Assembly: GCA_021521415.1 (NCBI GenBank) | Contig: JAIQDT010000234.1 | Span: 2,217,304-2,281,303, forward strand | Direction: 5' to 3' | Origin: Bidens hawaiensis | Lineage: Eukaryota; Streptophyta; Magnoliopsida; Asterales; Asteraceae | DNA: 64,000 nt | In this document: positions 22,204-32,422 of the stretch, piece after piece | Position numbering within the stretch: position 1 is the stretch's first letter | Layout of the letters: each line of letters starts with the position of its first letter | Translations under genes and position numbers: made by a program | The notes under the pieces: generated by a model | What the model saw: only the letters and a program-made list of their open reading frames with translations | The model's database searches: none | Told to the model about the DNA's origin: nothing

Positions 22204-22258
22204 CTGGGGACACTGTTAACCCAGTACCGTACACGATCCGGGGACAATGTTAACCCCG
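22204..22258 (-). repeat. Two dispersed hairpin copies with compensatory pairing
   Basis: CTGGG at 22204-22208 pairs with CCCAG at 22220-22224. CGGGG at 22239-22243 pairs with CCCCG at 22254-22258. The two differ by a T-A to G-C exchange that keeps the stem. The first can extend through flanking GGTAC/TACC. Both are conserved in the other LTRs. Confidence 0.65.
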
Positions 22259-23647
22259 AAACACTTCTCAGGACTTAGATTGTGATATCAGTTAGAGTTC
22301 TTTAGTCAAAATTACCATTAGTTTGTTTTCTCGTTTTGCGTGCCTAGCACGGTTAACCGTCTTTATGTTTTCAAAAAATGAGTTTGGTCACATACGACCC
22401 GAAAATAGTTATTACTGATATTTTAATTAAAGTAGTGAAATTAGAGCCCGGTTTAGACACCCCGTTTGGCCGCGGGGCCCGTTTCCGTCTTTAGTATACC
22501 GGAAACTGCTAAATCGGGTAAAATTACCCAAATCATCCGAATTACTTTCGGATGATTTATTTTTACATGATTAACTTAGTTTCATGAAAATAGTCCATTT
22601 TTAGGGTTTTTATACACCAGTCAGCTCGCTTAGGCGAACTTTGCCGGTTTACGCGTTTTAAGCTTTAAAAGTTTGTTTTTATGTTCTGTTTAGCACAAAT
22701 AATTATCCGTTTAGTCTCGGATCTTGAAATTTTGCACAAATCAGTTTTTGACAGTAAGGAATTTTATAAAAATATTTCCAGAATTAATTTTTATATTTAA
22801 CATTTATTTATCTATTTTAAAACGTCATTTAAACACCAAATATGTCGAAAATAACAAACGACCTTAGAAAAATCCCAAATTTTTCTGGGATGACTCCTGC
22901 CATCCACATAGTTCCCAGTAATTTTTACAGAACCAAAAACTCATTTTTCATGTCATTTTCACCAAAACCGAGCTAGAAAACCCTAGATCTCGTTTTACCG
23001 AAAAGCCTACTTAGACTTCTCCAATGGATCTGAAATTTTGTGTGTGACTTTTATATGTTATAAAAAGCTTATCTGAATTTTTCCAGAATTTTTCATGATG
23101 TTTAGCTATTTTTCACCATTTTTAGCCAAAACCGAGCATTAAATTCACCAAATATTCATCCTTTATCCAAAATTACCAAAATTTCACAGATCTCATATTT
23201 TCATGTGTAGATCATCTCTGTGAAATTTCATGACCCAACTCTAAGTCTACCACAATCTGTCCAAATCACACAAATCATACGAAAAACCGAACTACCTTGT
23301 GTTTCTAGCTTTAGATCGCAAAGATCTTGCTTTCTAGCATTTGCTAGCAACTAGATATAACACCTACAAGCACAATAACACCACACCAAGCAAGTTATAC
23401 CCACAATCAAGCCATTCCTTTCATGGTTTCGGTTAAGACATCAAAACAAAGATTTTAACCGTAAAAATTCGTTTTTAACTCTTTTAACTCCTTTCTTGGA
23501 CCAAGATCCCTTGTATAACTTGTATACATCACTTGATCATGCAAGAATCGGTTTCATCTCGGGTTTTCACCCATTTTTCACTTGAAACCTCATTTTCTCA
23601 AGATTTTGGAATTAAAAACCAAGATTAAACCATAATAACATGTTTAT

Positions 23648-23655
23648 ACCTTATG
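23648..23655 (-). promoter_or_regulatory. Candidate splice donor in the LTR leader
   Basis: CATAAG followed by GTATAAAC on the minus strand ends a leader-like, CA-rich segment. It could be the 5' splice site of spliced element transcripts. Only the copy in a unit's right-hand (5') LTR would act, for example near 30628 for unit 1. Confidence 0.3.
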
Positions 23656-23754
23656 ATTCTTGCTTAAAAACTTGGGTTTTTGGATGAATGTTGAAGAATG
23701 TTGAGAGAAATGTGGAGTTGAAGTGTTAAAAAAAGAAAATGATATGTGTGTGTG

Positions 23755-23786
23755 CACCATATGGACCGATCGGTCCTTGTATGGTG
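23755..23786. promoter_or_regulatory. 32-bp dyad in the LTR, upstream of the likely RNA start
   Basis: CACCATA and TATGGTG flank a perfect 14-bp palindrome, GGACCGATCGGTCC at 23763-23776. Copies are at 30734-30765, 39895-39926, 49055-49086 and 58216-58247. Beside it GGGCCCAC (23794-23801) matches the GGNCCCAC site bound by TCP factors. On the minus strand a pyrimidine- and CA-rich leader-like stretch follows (about 23735-23660). Confidence 0.5.
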
Positions 23787-24399
23787 TGGGGTGGGGCCCA
23801 CATCTCAAACCTTGGCCACACATTTGGATTGTGTAATCCGGATAATGTTGTGGATAATCTGGTTCAGTTCGTTTTTCGGTTAAACACATAATTCGGCTTA
23901 AAACGAGGCTAAAAAGGTCGTTTTTTGGCTTAAAAATAAAATTTATATAAAACCGATTTAAAAACTTTAAAAACTTAAACCATGACATTTATTGACTCAA
24001 CACATCATATTGTCGGTCATTGTGCATCTTTTTCGGCTTGATCGATCTTCTCTTGCTTGGTTTGTTGTTAAAGGTTTCGTTTATCGTACCGACGTACCAA
24101 TAAATCGAAATCCTTTTTCTGTGCTATAATTCACTTATCCCGTAGCCTTAATACTTCGTAAACCTTACTAAACATCATATATTTCGTCTATAATGTAATC
24201 CCCGATTCGATCGGGTTTCAATAATCGTTCATCGGTTAATCGTAATTCCAATACGACTAGCTGTACATTCGAGTATAATTCATACTTGTGAATCTTATAT
24301 ACTCGTATAAACACATTATAATTTATATATTCAGTATTAAATAACACATAAATGGTATATTCCGGCTAGGGTATACCTGAATTTTCCGGAATCGTTACA

Positions 24400-24410
24400 T
24401 TCTCCCCCCG
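24400..24410 (-). other. Polypurine tract, unit 1
   Basis: CGGGGGGAGAA on the minus strand, directly before the 3' LTR and 25 bp after the integrase stop codon. Confidence 0.85.
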
Positions 24411-24435
24411 TTATAAAAATTTCGTCCTCGAAATT

Positions 24436-25437
24436 TTACGCGTCAACTACTTCCTTTTGAGGAAATAGGTGGGGGTATTTCTTCCGAAATTCGTCCTTTC
24501 GTTCCCATGTATATTCTGGGCCTCGTTGCGAGTTCCATCTAACTTTGACCAACGAGATCTTATTGTGTCTAAGTTGCTTGATTTTCCCGTCCACTATTTC
24601 TTTGGGTTCCTCTACGAAATTAAGCTTATCGTTTAATTGGACACCCTCTAGTGGTAACACCGATGTCTCATCCGACAGACACCTTTTCAAGTTCGACACG
24701 TGAAACACGTTGTGAACTGCACTTAATTCATCAGGCAGCTCTAATCGGTATGCTACAGGACCGATTTTTGCAGTAATGTCGAATGGTCCAATGTATCTAG
24801 GGGCTAACTTCCCCGCCTTTCCAAATCTGACTACTCCTTTCCAAGGGGATACTTTCAAATACACTTTATCACCTTTCTCAAATGATAACGGTTTTCTACG
24901 GGTATCGGCATAACTCTTCTGCCGATCCCGTGCGGCCTTCAGATTGTTCTTAATTTCAAGGATTTTGCTGGTCGTTTCCTGGACCAGATCTGATCTAATA
25001 ACCTGTGTGTCGCCCACTTCAGTCCAGCAGAGTGGTAATCGGTACTTCCGTCCATACAATGCTTCGTAAGGTGCTGCCTTTATACTGCTATGGTAACTGT
25101 TATTATAGGAAAATTCAACGAGGGGGAGATGTTGATCCCAATTTCCCTTAAAATCCAGTACGCATGCACGAAGCAAATCCTCCAGGGTTTGAATGGTCCT
25201 CTCAGACTGACCGTCGGTCTGAGGGTGGTAAGCTGTGCTTAGATCGATACGCGTTCCCAGCGCTTCTTGTACAGCTTGCCAAAGATTGGAGTTGAAATGG
25301 CTATCTCGATCGGAGATGATTGAGATGGGTATCCCATGAAGAGACACAATTTCATTTATATAAATCTGCGCAAGTCTTTCGGTGTTATAATTATTTCTAA
25401 TCGGAATAAAATGTGCCGACTTGGTTAGTCGATCCAC
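24436..25437 (-). pseudogene. pol: Unit 1 integrase core and chromodomain
   Basis: The open frame continues the integrase after an in-frame TGA at 25444-25446, where gypsy integrases normally have Trp. It holds the second and third catalytic residues of the D,D(35)E triad (Asp in SDRDSHF, Glu in DGQSERTIQ) and ends in a chromodomain-like segment (about residues 265-330, with [17 protein letters not shown]), which in chromoviruses directs insertion to heterochromatin. Unit 1 alone has Lys in EEPKEIVDG; the other copies have Ile. Upstream RT and RNase H are deleted in this unit, so no integrase can be made. Confidence 0.85.
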
Positions 25438-25495
25438 GATTACTCAAATTGCATCGTGTCCACGGGACGTCTTAGGGAGATGTGTCACAAAATCC

Positions 25496-25497
25496 AC
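25496..25497. other. Deletion junction in unit 1 (2,182 bp lost)
   Basis: Sequence AAAATCCA, matching unit 2 up to 32475, joins CAGGAATTT, matching unit 2 from 34658. The lost part is the end of protease, all RT and RNase H and the integrase zinc domain. One base of overlap at the join is consistent with end joining. Confidence 0.9.
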
Positions 25498-26960
25498 AGG
25501 AATTTAACGGAAACAAAACTCCTATCGGCGCCTGTATCAAATAATACAGAAGCGTAATGATCAGAGACGAGAAATGTACCTGTCACTACACTGGGGTCCT
25601 GGCGTGCTTCGTTCGCCCCCATCACGAATGCTCGGCCTCGCGCCGGATTGGACGACGATGCCTGACCCGTGGGTTGCCTCCCGTTTCCTCCCTGGTTCAG
25701 TTTCGGACAGTGTCTTTTGAAGTGATCCGTGCTGCCGCATTCATAGCAAGCACGGCTGGTGGTCACCATTTGGTTTCCTTGCGGGTTTTGTTGTCGGGCT
25801 GGTTGGGTCTTAAATGGCTGCGCACGGATAGGTTGCGGTTGTCGGTTCAGGTTGTTCAGGTTTGTCCTACAACTTGGTGCGTAGTGCCCAATCCTGCCAC
25901 ACCGGTGGCACACCACCTCTTTGCACACGCCACCATGGTGGTAACCGCATTTCCCACACCTAGGAAACGTTCCCTTCTGCGGTTCTTGTCTTCCGCCTGA
26001 ACTAGTCATGGCGTAGTTTTGGGCAGTGGGCCTAGCACGTTTATTTTGCTGCTTTTCCTGGATCCTATGGTCATGTGTACCCCGCTTTCCCCCAGCGTAT
26101 TCTCCTGCCACCTTCAGTGAACCGCTCCTTACGAAATCATATGTGACGATACCAGCCTGCGTCACCGCACCCTCATACGTCTGGTGTCCCCCAGAATTGA
26201 CTATACTCCTTACAACGGGAGTTAGCCCCCAAATATAACGCTCAACCCTCTTCGACTCTGGGATGACCAGCCATGGCACTAATCGCGACAAGTCATTAAA
26301 CCGGTTCGTATAACCCAAATGGTCTGCCCCCTGCATCTCCAGGTTCCACAATTCATTTTCTAGTTTCTGCAATTCGTTTTTCAGGCAGAAATGCCCCAGT
26401 ACAAGAGCCTTAAGCTCTGTCCAGGTCATGCGGTTTGTCGCCGCCTGACCCCGGGTCTGCACTATTGTGTTCCACCATGTCAAGGCATGGTCCGTGAATG
26501 TGCAGGTGGCGTACTTTACAACACAGTCCTCGGGGCAGTTGCTGATGTTCACAACTGATTCTATTTTCTCGATCCACTTAACCAACCCATTTGGTCCTTC
26601 AGACCCGCTAAACTCAAGAGGTTTGCACAACATAAAGTCTTTGATCGAACATCCCCTGGATGCATGAATCGGTTCAGTACGGTTCGTCTCTACAGTTGGT
26701 ATAGGGCCATTACTGTCCGTAACGACCACTCTAGGCGGTGCGTCATTACTCGGAATCGTGTTATCATTCTGTGGAGGATTAACATTTTGTTCCCCGTCAT
26801 TATTGGTGGTCGTTTGATTGCTCGGAGGGGTTGGATTGGTCGAATTATTAATACTGGCGGCGATGCGCGATACTATATCCGGTATCGCCGCCTCCAACTG
26901 TTGAGCAATCAAACGGCTCACATCTACTTCCGACATTTGAGCTGATCGTTTTGGTGCCAT
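25497..26960 (-). pseudogene. gag: Unit 1 gag-protease, C-terminally truncated
   Basis: The likely start is the ATG at 26960 (MAPKRSAQMSEVD). The frame is open 23 codons further upstream, but that part looks like intron with an acceptor, GATGTGTAG, just before the ATG. Gag capsid-type sequence is followed by two CCHC zinc knuckles (CHRCGRIGHYAPSC and CYECGSTDHFKRHC, about residues 351-364 and 405-418) and the aspartic protease motif FDTGA at about 475. The deletion cuts the protease after SVKFL and the frame ends at 25485. Confidence 0.85.
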
Positions 26961-27330
26961 TCTACACATCATCAGAAAATACATATAATTAATACAAGTT
27001 TCAATCATAAAACACAACAAACATTCCATTCATTATCAAACATTAGTACATATTACATCCATGTCAGTTCACATACTTTTCCTGTCATCATTACATAAGT
27101 TAAGTTTTCCTACATGGGGCCTATGTCGGCATCATCTCGACATAACCCACAATGGGTCAGTGCTTGAATGATACCCAAAAGTATCTATAACGATATACCC
27201 CAAAAGAGACCCCCCTAAGGGCCAGTGGTTGTATTATAACTACCCAAGATTCACTCTATGTTAGCATCACCACTAACTGCTTACACAGAGTATCAAAAAG
27301 CGGTTCCTGTTTACTCCCATCCTAACACAA
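26961..27330 (-). other. Spacer between upstream ORF and gag, unit 1
   Basis: 370 bp without an ORF, nearly identical in all units (36122-36491, 45283-45652, 54443-54812, 63603-63972). It includes the acceptor-like GATGTGTAG before gag and a palindrome-rich part near 27120-27250. Confidence 0.6.
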
Positions 27331-27930
27331 CTAAACACGGTGGTATACCAACCCCACCAAAACAGCCACCAACACCACCATCACAGCCAGCATAACCCGG
27401 ATCCGCGTCTCCATCCGGCCGATCATCCACTGGGAGTATGAGCACTCCCTCTTCAACTGCGAAATCGCATACTGGTGGTCCAGTATGCAGTCCCCCAAGT
27501 ACATCCGCCTCTGTACTCCCACTGTCAAGGCGGCGGAGTGCTCATTCACCTGCTCGGTGAGCACTCGCAGCCATGTCGCCGCATCCCTTTCCTGCCTAGG
27601 GAGGCCCCACACGGGTGGAGTCACAGGCTCGGGCTGGGAGCGGGAGGACTCGCCCATGCGGGTAGCAGGTCTGGGTGGGGGCGAGGTAGGTAGGACATGT
27701 GGGACACTGATTCGCGCCGTGAGGCGGGGTCCGAATCCGGGCGGGACAGGGATGGCCTGTGGTGCGGGCGGGGTAGGGGATCTGGCAATCCTGACTGGGG
27801 AGGACTGGCCAGAGCTCCTACGACTAGCCTCGCTAGGCTCAGAGCTGGATGATACGCGTATGCTCCCAGAGTTCCCGGAGCTGACTTCCTCCGGGTCCTC
27901 CTCCATCGACAAACTAGGAGTTCTCGACAT
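27331..27930 (-). CDS. Unit 1 upstream accessory ORF with membrane segment, 199 aa
   Basis: Not a recognised family. It lies between the primer site and gag, in sense orientation. The chosen start, MSRTPS at 27930, follows an acceptor-like TTGTGTGCAG; the frame is also open from an ATG at 27972. The N-terminal half is rich in Ser, Pro, Glu and Arg and likely disordered. A middle part (WLRVLTEQVNEHSAALTVGV onward) is helix-like. The last 20 or so residues (VMLAVMVVLVAVLVGLVY followed by HRV) form a hydrophobic segment typical of a tail-anchored membrane protein. It is GC-rich compared with its surroundings. Open in all four copies seen whole, with few differences (here VLPTS where the others have VPPTS). 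Function unknown. Confidence 0.7.
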   Translation of the reverse strand: MSRTPSLSMEEDPEEVSSGNSGSIRVSSSSEPSEASRRSSGQSSPVRIARSPTPPAPQAIPVPPGFGPRLTARISVPHVLPTSPPPRPATRMGESSRSQPEPVTPPVWGLPRQERDAATWLRVLTEQVNEHSAALTVGVQRRMYLGDCILDHQYAISQLKRECSYSQWMIGRMETRIRVMLAVMVVLVAVLVGLVYHRV

Positions 27931-27936
27931 TCTTTC

Positions 27937-28006
27937 CTGCACACAAGTTAACAAACATGTAGTTCTTTCCATAGTGTAAATCAAAATCAAATTAATATGC
28001 ACTTAC
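27937..28006 (-). other. Candidate 70-nt intron before the accessory ORF, unit 1
   Basis: GTAAGTGCAT at 28006 to TTGTGTGCAG at 27937 on the minus strand, AT-rich, with a branch-like GTTAAC near its 3' end. It has the size of a minimal plant intron. Conserved in the other units (near 37167-37098, 46328-46259 and 55488-55419), although unit 2 has ACTTGT after the donor where the others have ACTTAT. Confidence 0.4.
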
Positions 28007-28277
28007 TTATACAACTTGTCCACATAACTATATTATCATATATTTGCACATATGTTGCCAATTTTACCTATTAAAGTCCCCCGTGACTTCCCCTGAATTC
28101 CCTCTTGCGGACAAGTCTGTTATTATGTTCCGGACCATAATAACTCACTTGTCCATCCAAGTTCATCCAGACCATGTCACAATAAATTATTAGTTGATAT
28201 TCAGATCCTATAACACTTGAGCTACTGGTTATATTTTAGGTATCTTTTAAAGACATCCTAATTCTTTATAACCAATG

Positions 28278-28289
28278 GCTCTGATACCA
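28278..28289 (-). promoter_or_regulatory. Primer-binding site, unit 1 (initiator tRNA-Met)
   Basis: TGGTATCAGAGC on the minus strand, five bases from the LTR end. It is the standard initiator tRNA-Met site of plant LTR elements. Confidence 0.9.
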
Positions 28290-28294
28290 AGTTC

Positions 28295-31200
28295 TGTAAC
28301 ACCCCGTAACCACAGCGGAAACGTAAACGGGATGCAACAGACACATCTGATATCAACAGCATTGCTTATAAAGAAAACACCACTACAATAATTTAAACGT
28401 ATTACATTGTTCCGAGTTTCGTTACCGACTAGGCGTTATCACATAAGTTTTACCAATAGTATGTTAACATGTTTAATACAAAATATAGACCCTTAAGCTT
28501 CCACAAAATAGCACACATCATCAAGCACGTATCACTCATTCCAATTTGGGTGTACCTAGAAAGCATGTAAAGAAAACGGGTCAACTACGAATAGTTGGTG
28601 AGTTTCACTAATTTAAATAAATCATGACAAATCATTATAATAATCATAAATCAATGATGTAATTATGCTGAGCCTACAAGTGAAAACTCTGTTAACCCAG
28701 AAACACATTTAATAACCTCTGGGGACACTGTTAACCCAGAAACACATTTAATAACCTCTGGGGACACTGTTAACCCAGAAATACATTTAATAGCCTCTGG
28801 GGACACTGTTAACCCAGAAATACATTTAATAACCTCTGGGGACACTGTTAACCCAGAACACTGTTTCGGGCCTTACAATATTAGCAACTCAGACAATTAC
28901 CATCATAATACATTACCGTACGATTCCCGTACAATAAACATTATATAAATACATTCATTTCCATGCGATCGGCATGTACTTAAACACTTTGATAAAAACA
29001 TGCCTTCCGCCCCGGGAAAATATTTAAAACAGTTCAATAAAAAGGGGCTCGTGAAACTCACCTTTTTGTGAGCAAAGATGTAATACTGTGCACAGCTACC
29101 GGTCCGGATCTGTAATACGATCCCTAAGTCGTTACTACACAATTTCTATTAATATAACTTAAATTCGTGTTAACCGGTACGTCTGGGGACACTGTTAACC
29201 CAGTACCGTACACGATCCGGGGACAATGTTAACCCCGAAACACTTCTCAGGACTTAGATTGTGATATCACTTAGAGTTCTTTAGTCAAAATTACCATTAG
29301 TTTGTTTTCTCGTTTTGCGTGCCTAGCACGGTTAACCGTCTTTATGTTTTCAAAAAATGAGTTTGGTCACATACGACCCGAAAATAGTTATTACTGATAT
29401 TTTAATTAAAGTGGTGAAATTAGAGCTCGGTTTAGACACCCCGTTTGGCCGCGGGGCCCGTTTCCGTCTTTAGTATACCGGAAACTGCTAAATCGGGTAA
29501 AATTACCCAAATCATCCGAACTACTTTCGGATGATTTATTTTTACATGATTAACTTAGTTTCATGAAAATAGTCCATTTTTAGGGTTTTTATACACCAGT
29601 CAGCTCGCTTAGGCGAACTTTGCCGGTTTACGCGTTTTAAGCTTTAAAAGTTTGTTTTTATGTTCTGTTTAGCACAAATAATTATCCGTTTAGTCTCGGA
29701 TCTTGAAATTTTGCACAAATCAGTTTTTGACAGTAAGGAATTTTATAAAAATATTTCCAGAATTAATTTTTATATTTAACATTTATTTATCTATTTTAAA
29801 ACGTCATTTAAACACCAAATATGTCGAAAATAACAAACGACCTTAGAAAAATCCCAAATTTTTCTGGGATGACTCCTGCCATCCACATAGTTCCCAGTAA
29901 TTTTTACAGAACCAAAAACTCATTTTTCATGTCATTTTCACCAAAACCGAGCTAGAAAACCCTAGATCTCGTTTTACCGAAAAGCCTACTTAGACTTCTC
30001 CAATGGACCTGAAATTTTGTGTGTGACTTTTATATGTTATAAAAAGCTTATCTGAATGTTTCCAGAATTTTTCATGATGTTTAGCTATTTTTCACCATTT
30101 TTAGCCAAAACCGAGCATTAAATTCACCAAATATTCATCCTTTATCCAAAATTACCAAAATTTCACAGATCTCATATTTTCATGTGTAGATCATCTCTGT
30201 GAAATTTCATGACCCAACTCTAAGTCTACCACAATCTGTCTAAATCACACAAATCATACGAAAAACCGAACTAACTTGTGTTTCTAGCTTTAGATCGCAA
30301 ATATCTTGCTTTCTAGCATTTGCTAGCAACTAGATATAACACCTACAAGCACAATAACACCACACCAAGCAAGTTATACCCACAATCAAGCCATTCCTTT
30401 CATGGTTTCGGTTAAGACATCAAAACAAAGATTTTAACCGTAAAAATTCGTTTTTAACTCTTTTAACTCCTTTCTTGGACCAAGATCCCTTGTATAACTT
30501 GTATACATCACTTGATCATGCAAGAATCGGTTTCATCTCGGGTTTTCACCCATTTTTCACTTGAAACCTCATTTTCTCAAGATTTTGGAATTAAAAACCA
30601 AGATTAAACCATAATAACATGTTTATACCTTATGATTCTTGCTTAAAAACTTGGGTTTTTGGATGAATGTTGAAGAATGTTGAGAGAAATGTGGAGTTGA
30701 AGTGTTAAAAAAAGAAAATGATATGTGTGTGTGCACCATATGGACCGATCGGTCCTTGTATGGTGTGGGGTGGGGCCCACATCTCAAACCTTGGCCACAC
30801 ATTTGGATTGTGTAATCCGGATAATGTTGTGGATAATCTGGTTCAGTTCGTTTTTCGGTTAAACACATAATTCGGCTTAAAACGAGGCTAAAAAGGTCGT
30901 TTTTTGGCTTAAAAATAAAATTTATATAAAACCGATTTAAAAACTTTAAAAACTTAAACCATGACATTTATTGACTCAACACATCATATTGTCGGTCATT
31001 GTGCATCTTTTTCGGCTTGATCGATCTTCTCTTGCTTGGTTTGTTGTTAAAGGTTTCGTTTATCGTACCGACGTACCAATAAATCGAAATCCTTTTTCTG
31101 TGCTATAATTCACTTATCCCGTAGCCTTAATACTTCGTAAACCTTACTAAACATCATATATTTCGTCTATAATGTAATCCCCGATTCGATCGGGTTTCAA

Positions 31201-31378
31201 TAATCGTTCATCGGTTAATCGTAATTCCAATACGACTAGCTGTACATTCGAGTATAATTCATACTTGTGAATCTTATATACTCGTATAAACACATTATAA
31301 TTTATATATTCAGTATTAAATAACACATAAATGGTATATTCCGGCTAGGGTATACCTGAATTTTCCGGAATCGTTACA
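28295..31378 (-). repeat. LTR 2 of the array (3,084 bp)
   Basis: Shared by units 1 and 2: 5' LTR of unit 1 and 3' LTR of unit 2. Same ends and substructure as LTR 1. It shares CTGTCTAAATC with LTR 5, where LTRs 1, 3 and 4 read CTGTCCAAATC. Confidence 0.95.
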
Positions 31379-31389
31379 TTCTCCCCCCG
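31379..31389 (-). other. Polypurine tract, unit 2
   Basis: CGGGGGGAGAA directly before the 3' LTR. Confidence 0.85.
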
Positions 31390-31414
31390 TTATAAAAATT
31401 TCGTCCTCGAAATT

Positions 31415-32416
31415 TTACGCGTCAACTACTTCCTTTTGAGGAAATAGGTGGGGGTATTTCTTCCGAAATTCGTCCTTTCGTTCCCATGTATATTCTGGGC
31501 CTCGTTGCGAGTTCCATCTAACTTTGACCAACGAGATCTTATTGTGTCTAAGTTGCTTGATTTTCCCGTCCACTATTTCTATGGGTTCCTCTACGAAATT
31601 AAGCTTATCGTTTAATTGGACACCCTCTAGTGGTAACACCGATGTCTCATCCGACAGACACCTTTTCAAGTTCGACACGTGAAACACGTTGTGAACTGCA
31701 CTTAATTCATCAGGCAGCTCTAATCGGTATGCTACAGGACCGATTTTTGCAGTAATGTCGAATGGTCCAATGTATCTAGGGGCTAACTTCCCCGCCTTTC
31801 CAAATCTGACTACTCCTTTCCAAGGGGATACTTTCAAATACACTTTATCACCTTTCTCAAATGATAACGGTTTTCTACGGGTATCGGCATAACTCTTCTG
31901 CCGATCCCGTGCGGCCTTCAGATTGTTCTTAATTTCAAGGATTTTGCTGGTCGTTTCCTGGACCAGATCTGATCTAATAACCTGTGTGTCGCCCACTTCA
32001 GTCCAGCAGAGTGGTAATCGGTACTTCCGTCCATACAATGCTTCGTAAGGTGCTGCCTTTATACTGCTATGGTAACTGTTATTATAGGAAAATTCAACGA
32101 GGGGGAGATGTTGATCCCAATTTCCCTTAAAATCCAGTACGCATGCACGAAGCAAATCCTCCAGGGTTTGAATGGTCCTCTCAGACTGACCGTCGGTCTG
32201 AGGGTGGTAAGCTGTGCTTAGATCGATACGCGTTCCCAGCGCTTCTTGTACAGCTTGCCAAAGATTGGAGTTGAAATGGCTATCTCGATCGGAGATGATT
32301 GAGATGGGTATCCCATGAAGAGACACAATTTCATTTATATAAATCTGCGCAAGTCTTTCGGTGTTATAATTATTTCTAATCGGAATAAAATGTGCCGACT
32401 TGGTTAGTCGATCCAC
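31415..32416 (-). pseudogene. pol: Unit 2 integrase core and chromodomain
   Basis: Same frame as the preceding pol segment but separated from it by TGA at 32425-32423. Asp 43 and Glu 79 of the open segment are 35 residues apart, as in the D,D(35)E integrase triad. A chromodomain-like C-terminus ends with KKYPHLFPQ. The stop lies 25 bp before the polypurine tract. Differs from unit 1 by Ile in EEPIEIVDG. Confidence 0.88.
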
Positions 32417-32422
32417 GATTAC

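Larger units (their letters stand above)
21316..24399 (-). repeat. LTR 1 of the array (3,084 bp)
   Basis: Runs TGTAACACCCCG to GGAATCGTTACA on the plus strand, with TGTAAC/GTTACA ends. It is the left edge of the array and the 3' LTR of truncated unit 1. By eye it has the most private differences, such as CCGCAGCGG where the others read CCACAGCGG, and a longer-range set near 21385-21460. The five bases before it are TGTGA; the matching target duplication would lie beyond the right end of the array, outside the window. Confidence 0.95.

Noticed and set aside
22560..22990. Possible gene in the AT-rich middle of the LTRs
   Set aside because: No open frame of useful length and the sequence is identical non-coding LTR in all five copies.
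23644..23988. 114-residue minus-strand ORF in each LTR
   Set aside because: Low-complexity, crosses the promoter dyad and leader-like sequence, no domain seen.
25557..26000. 147-residue plus-strand ORF across the gag zinc-knuckle region in each unit
   Set aside because: Antisense to well-supported gag. Conserved only because the units are near-identical.
27485..27979. 164-residue plus-strand ORF opposite the accessory ORF, repeated in each unit
   Set aside because: It is antisense to a GC-rich sense ORF and starts and stops without regard to element structure. Most likely a shadow.
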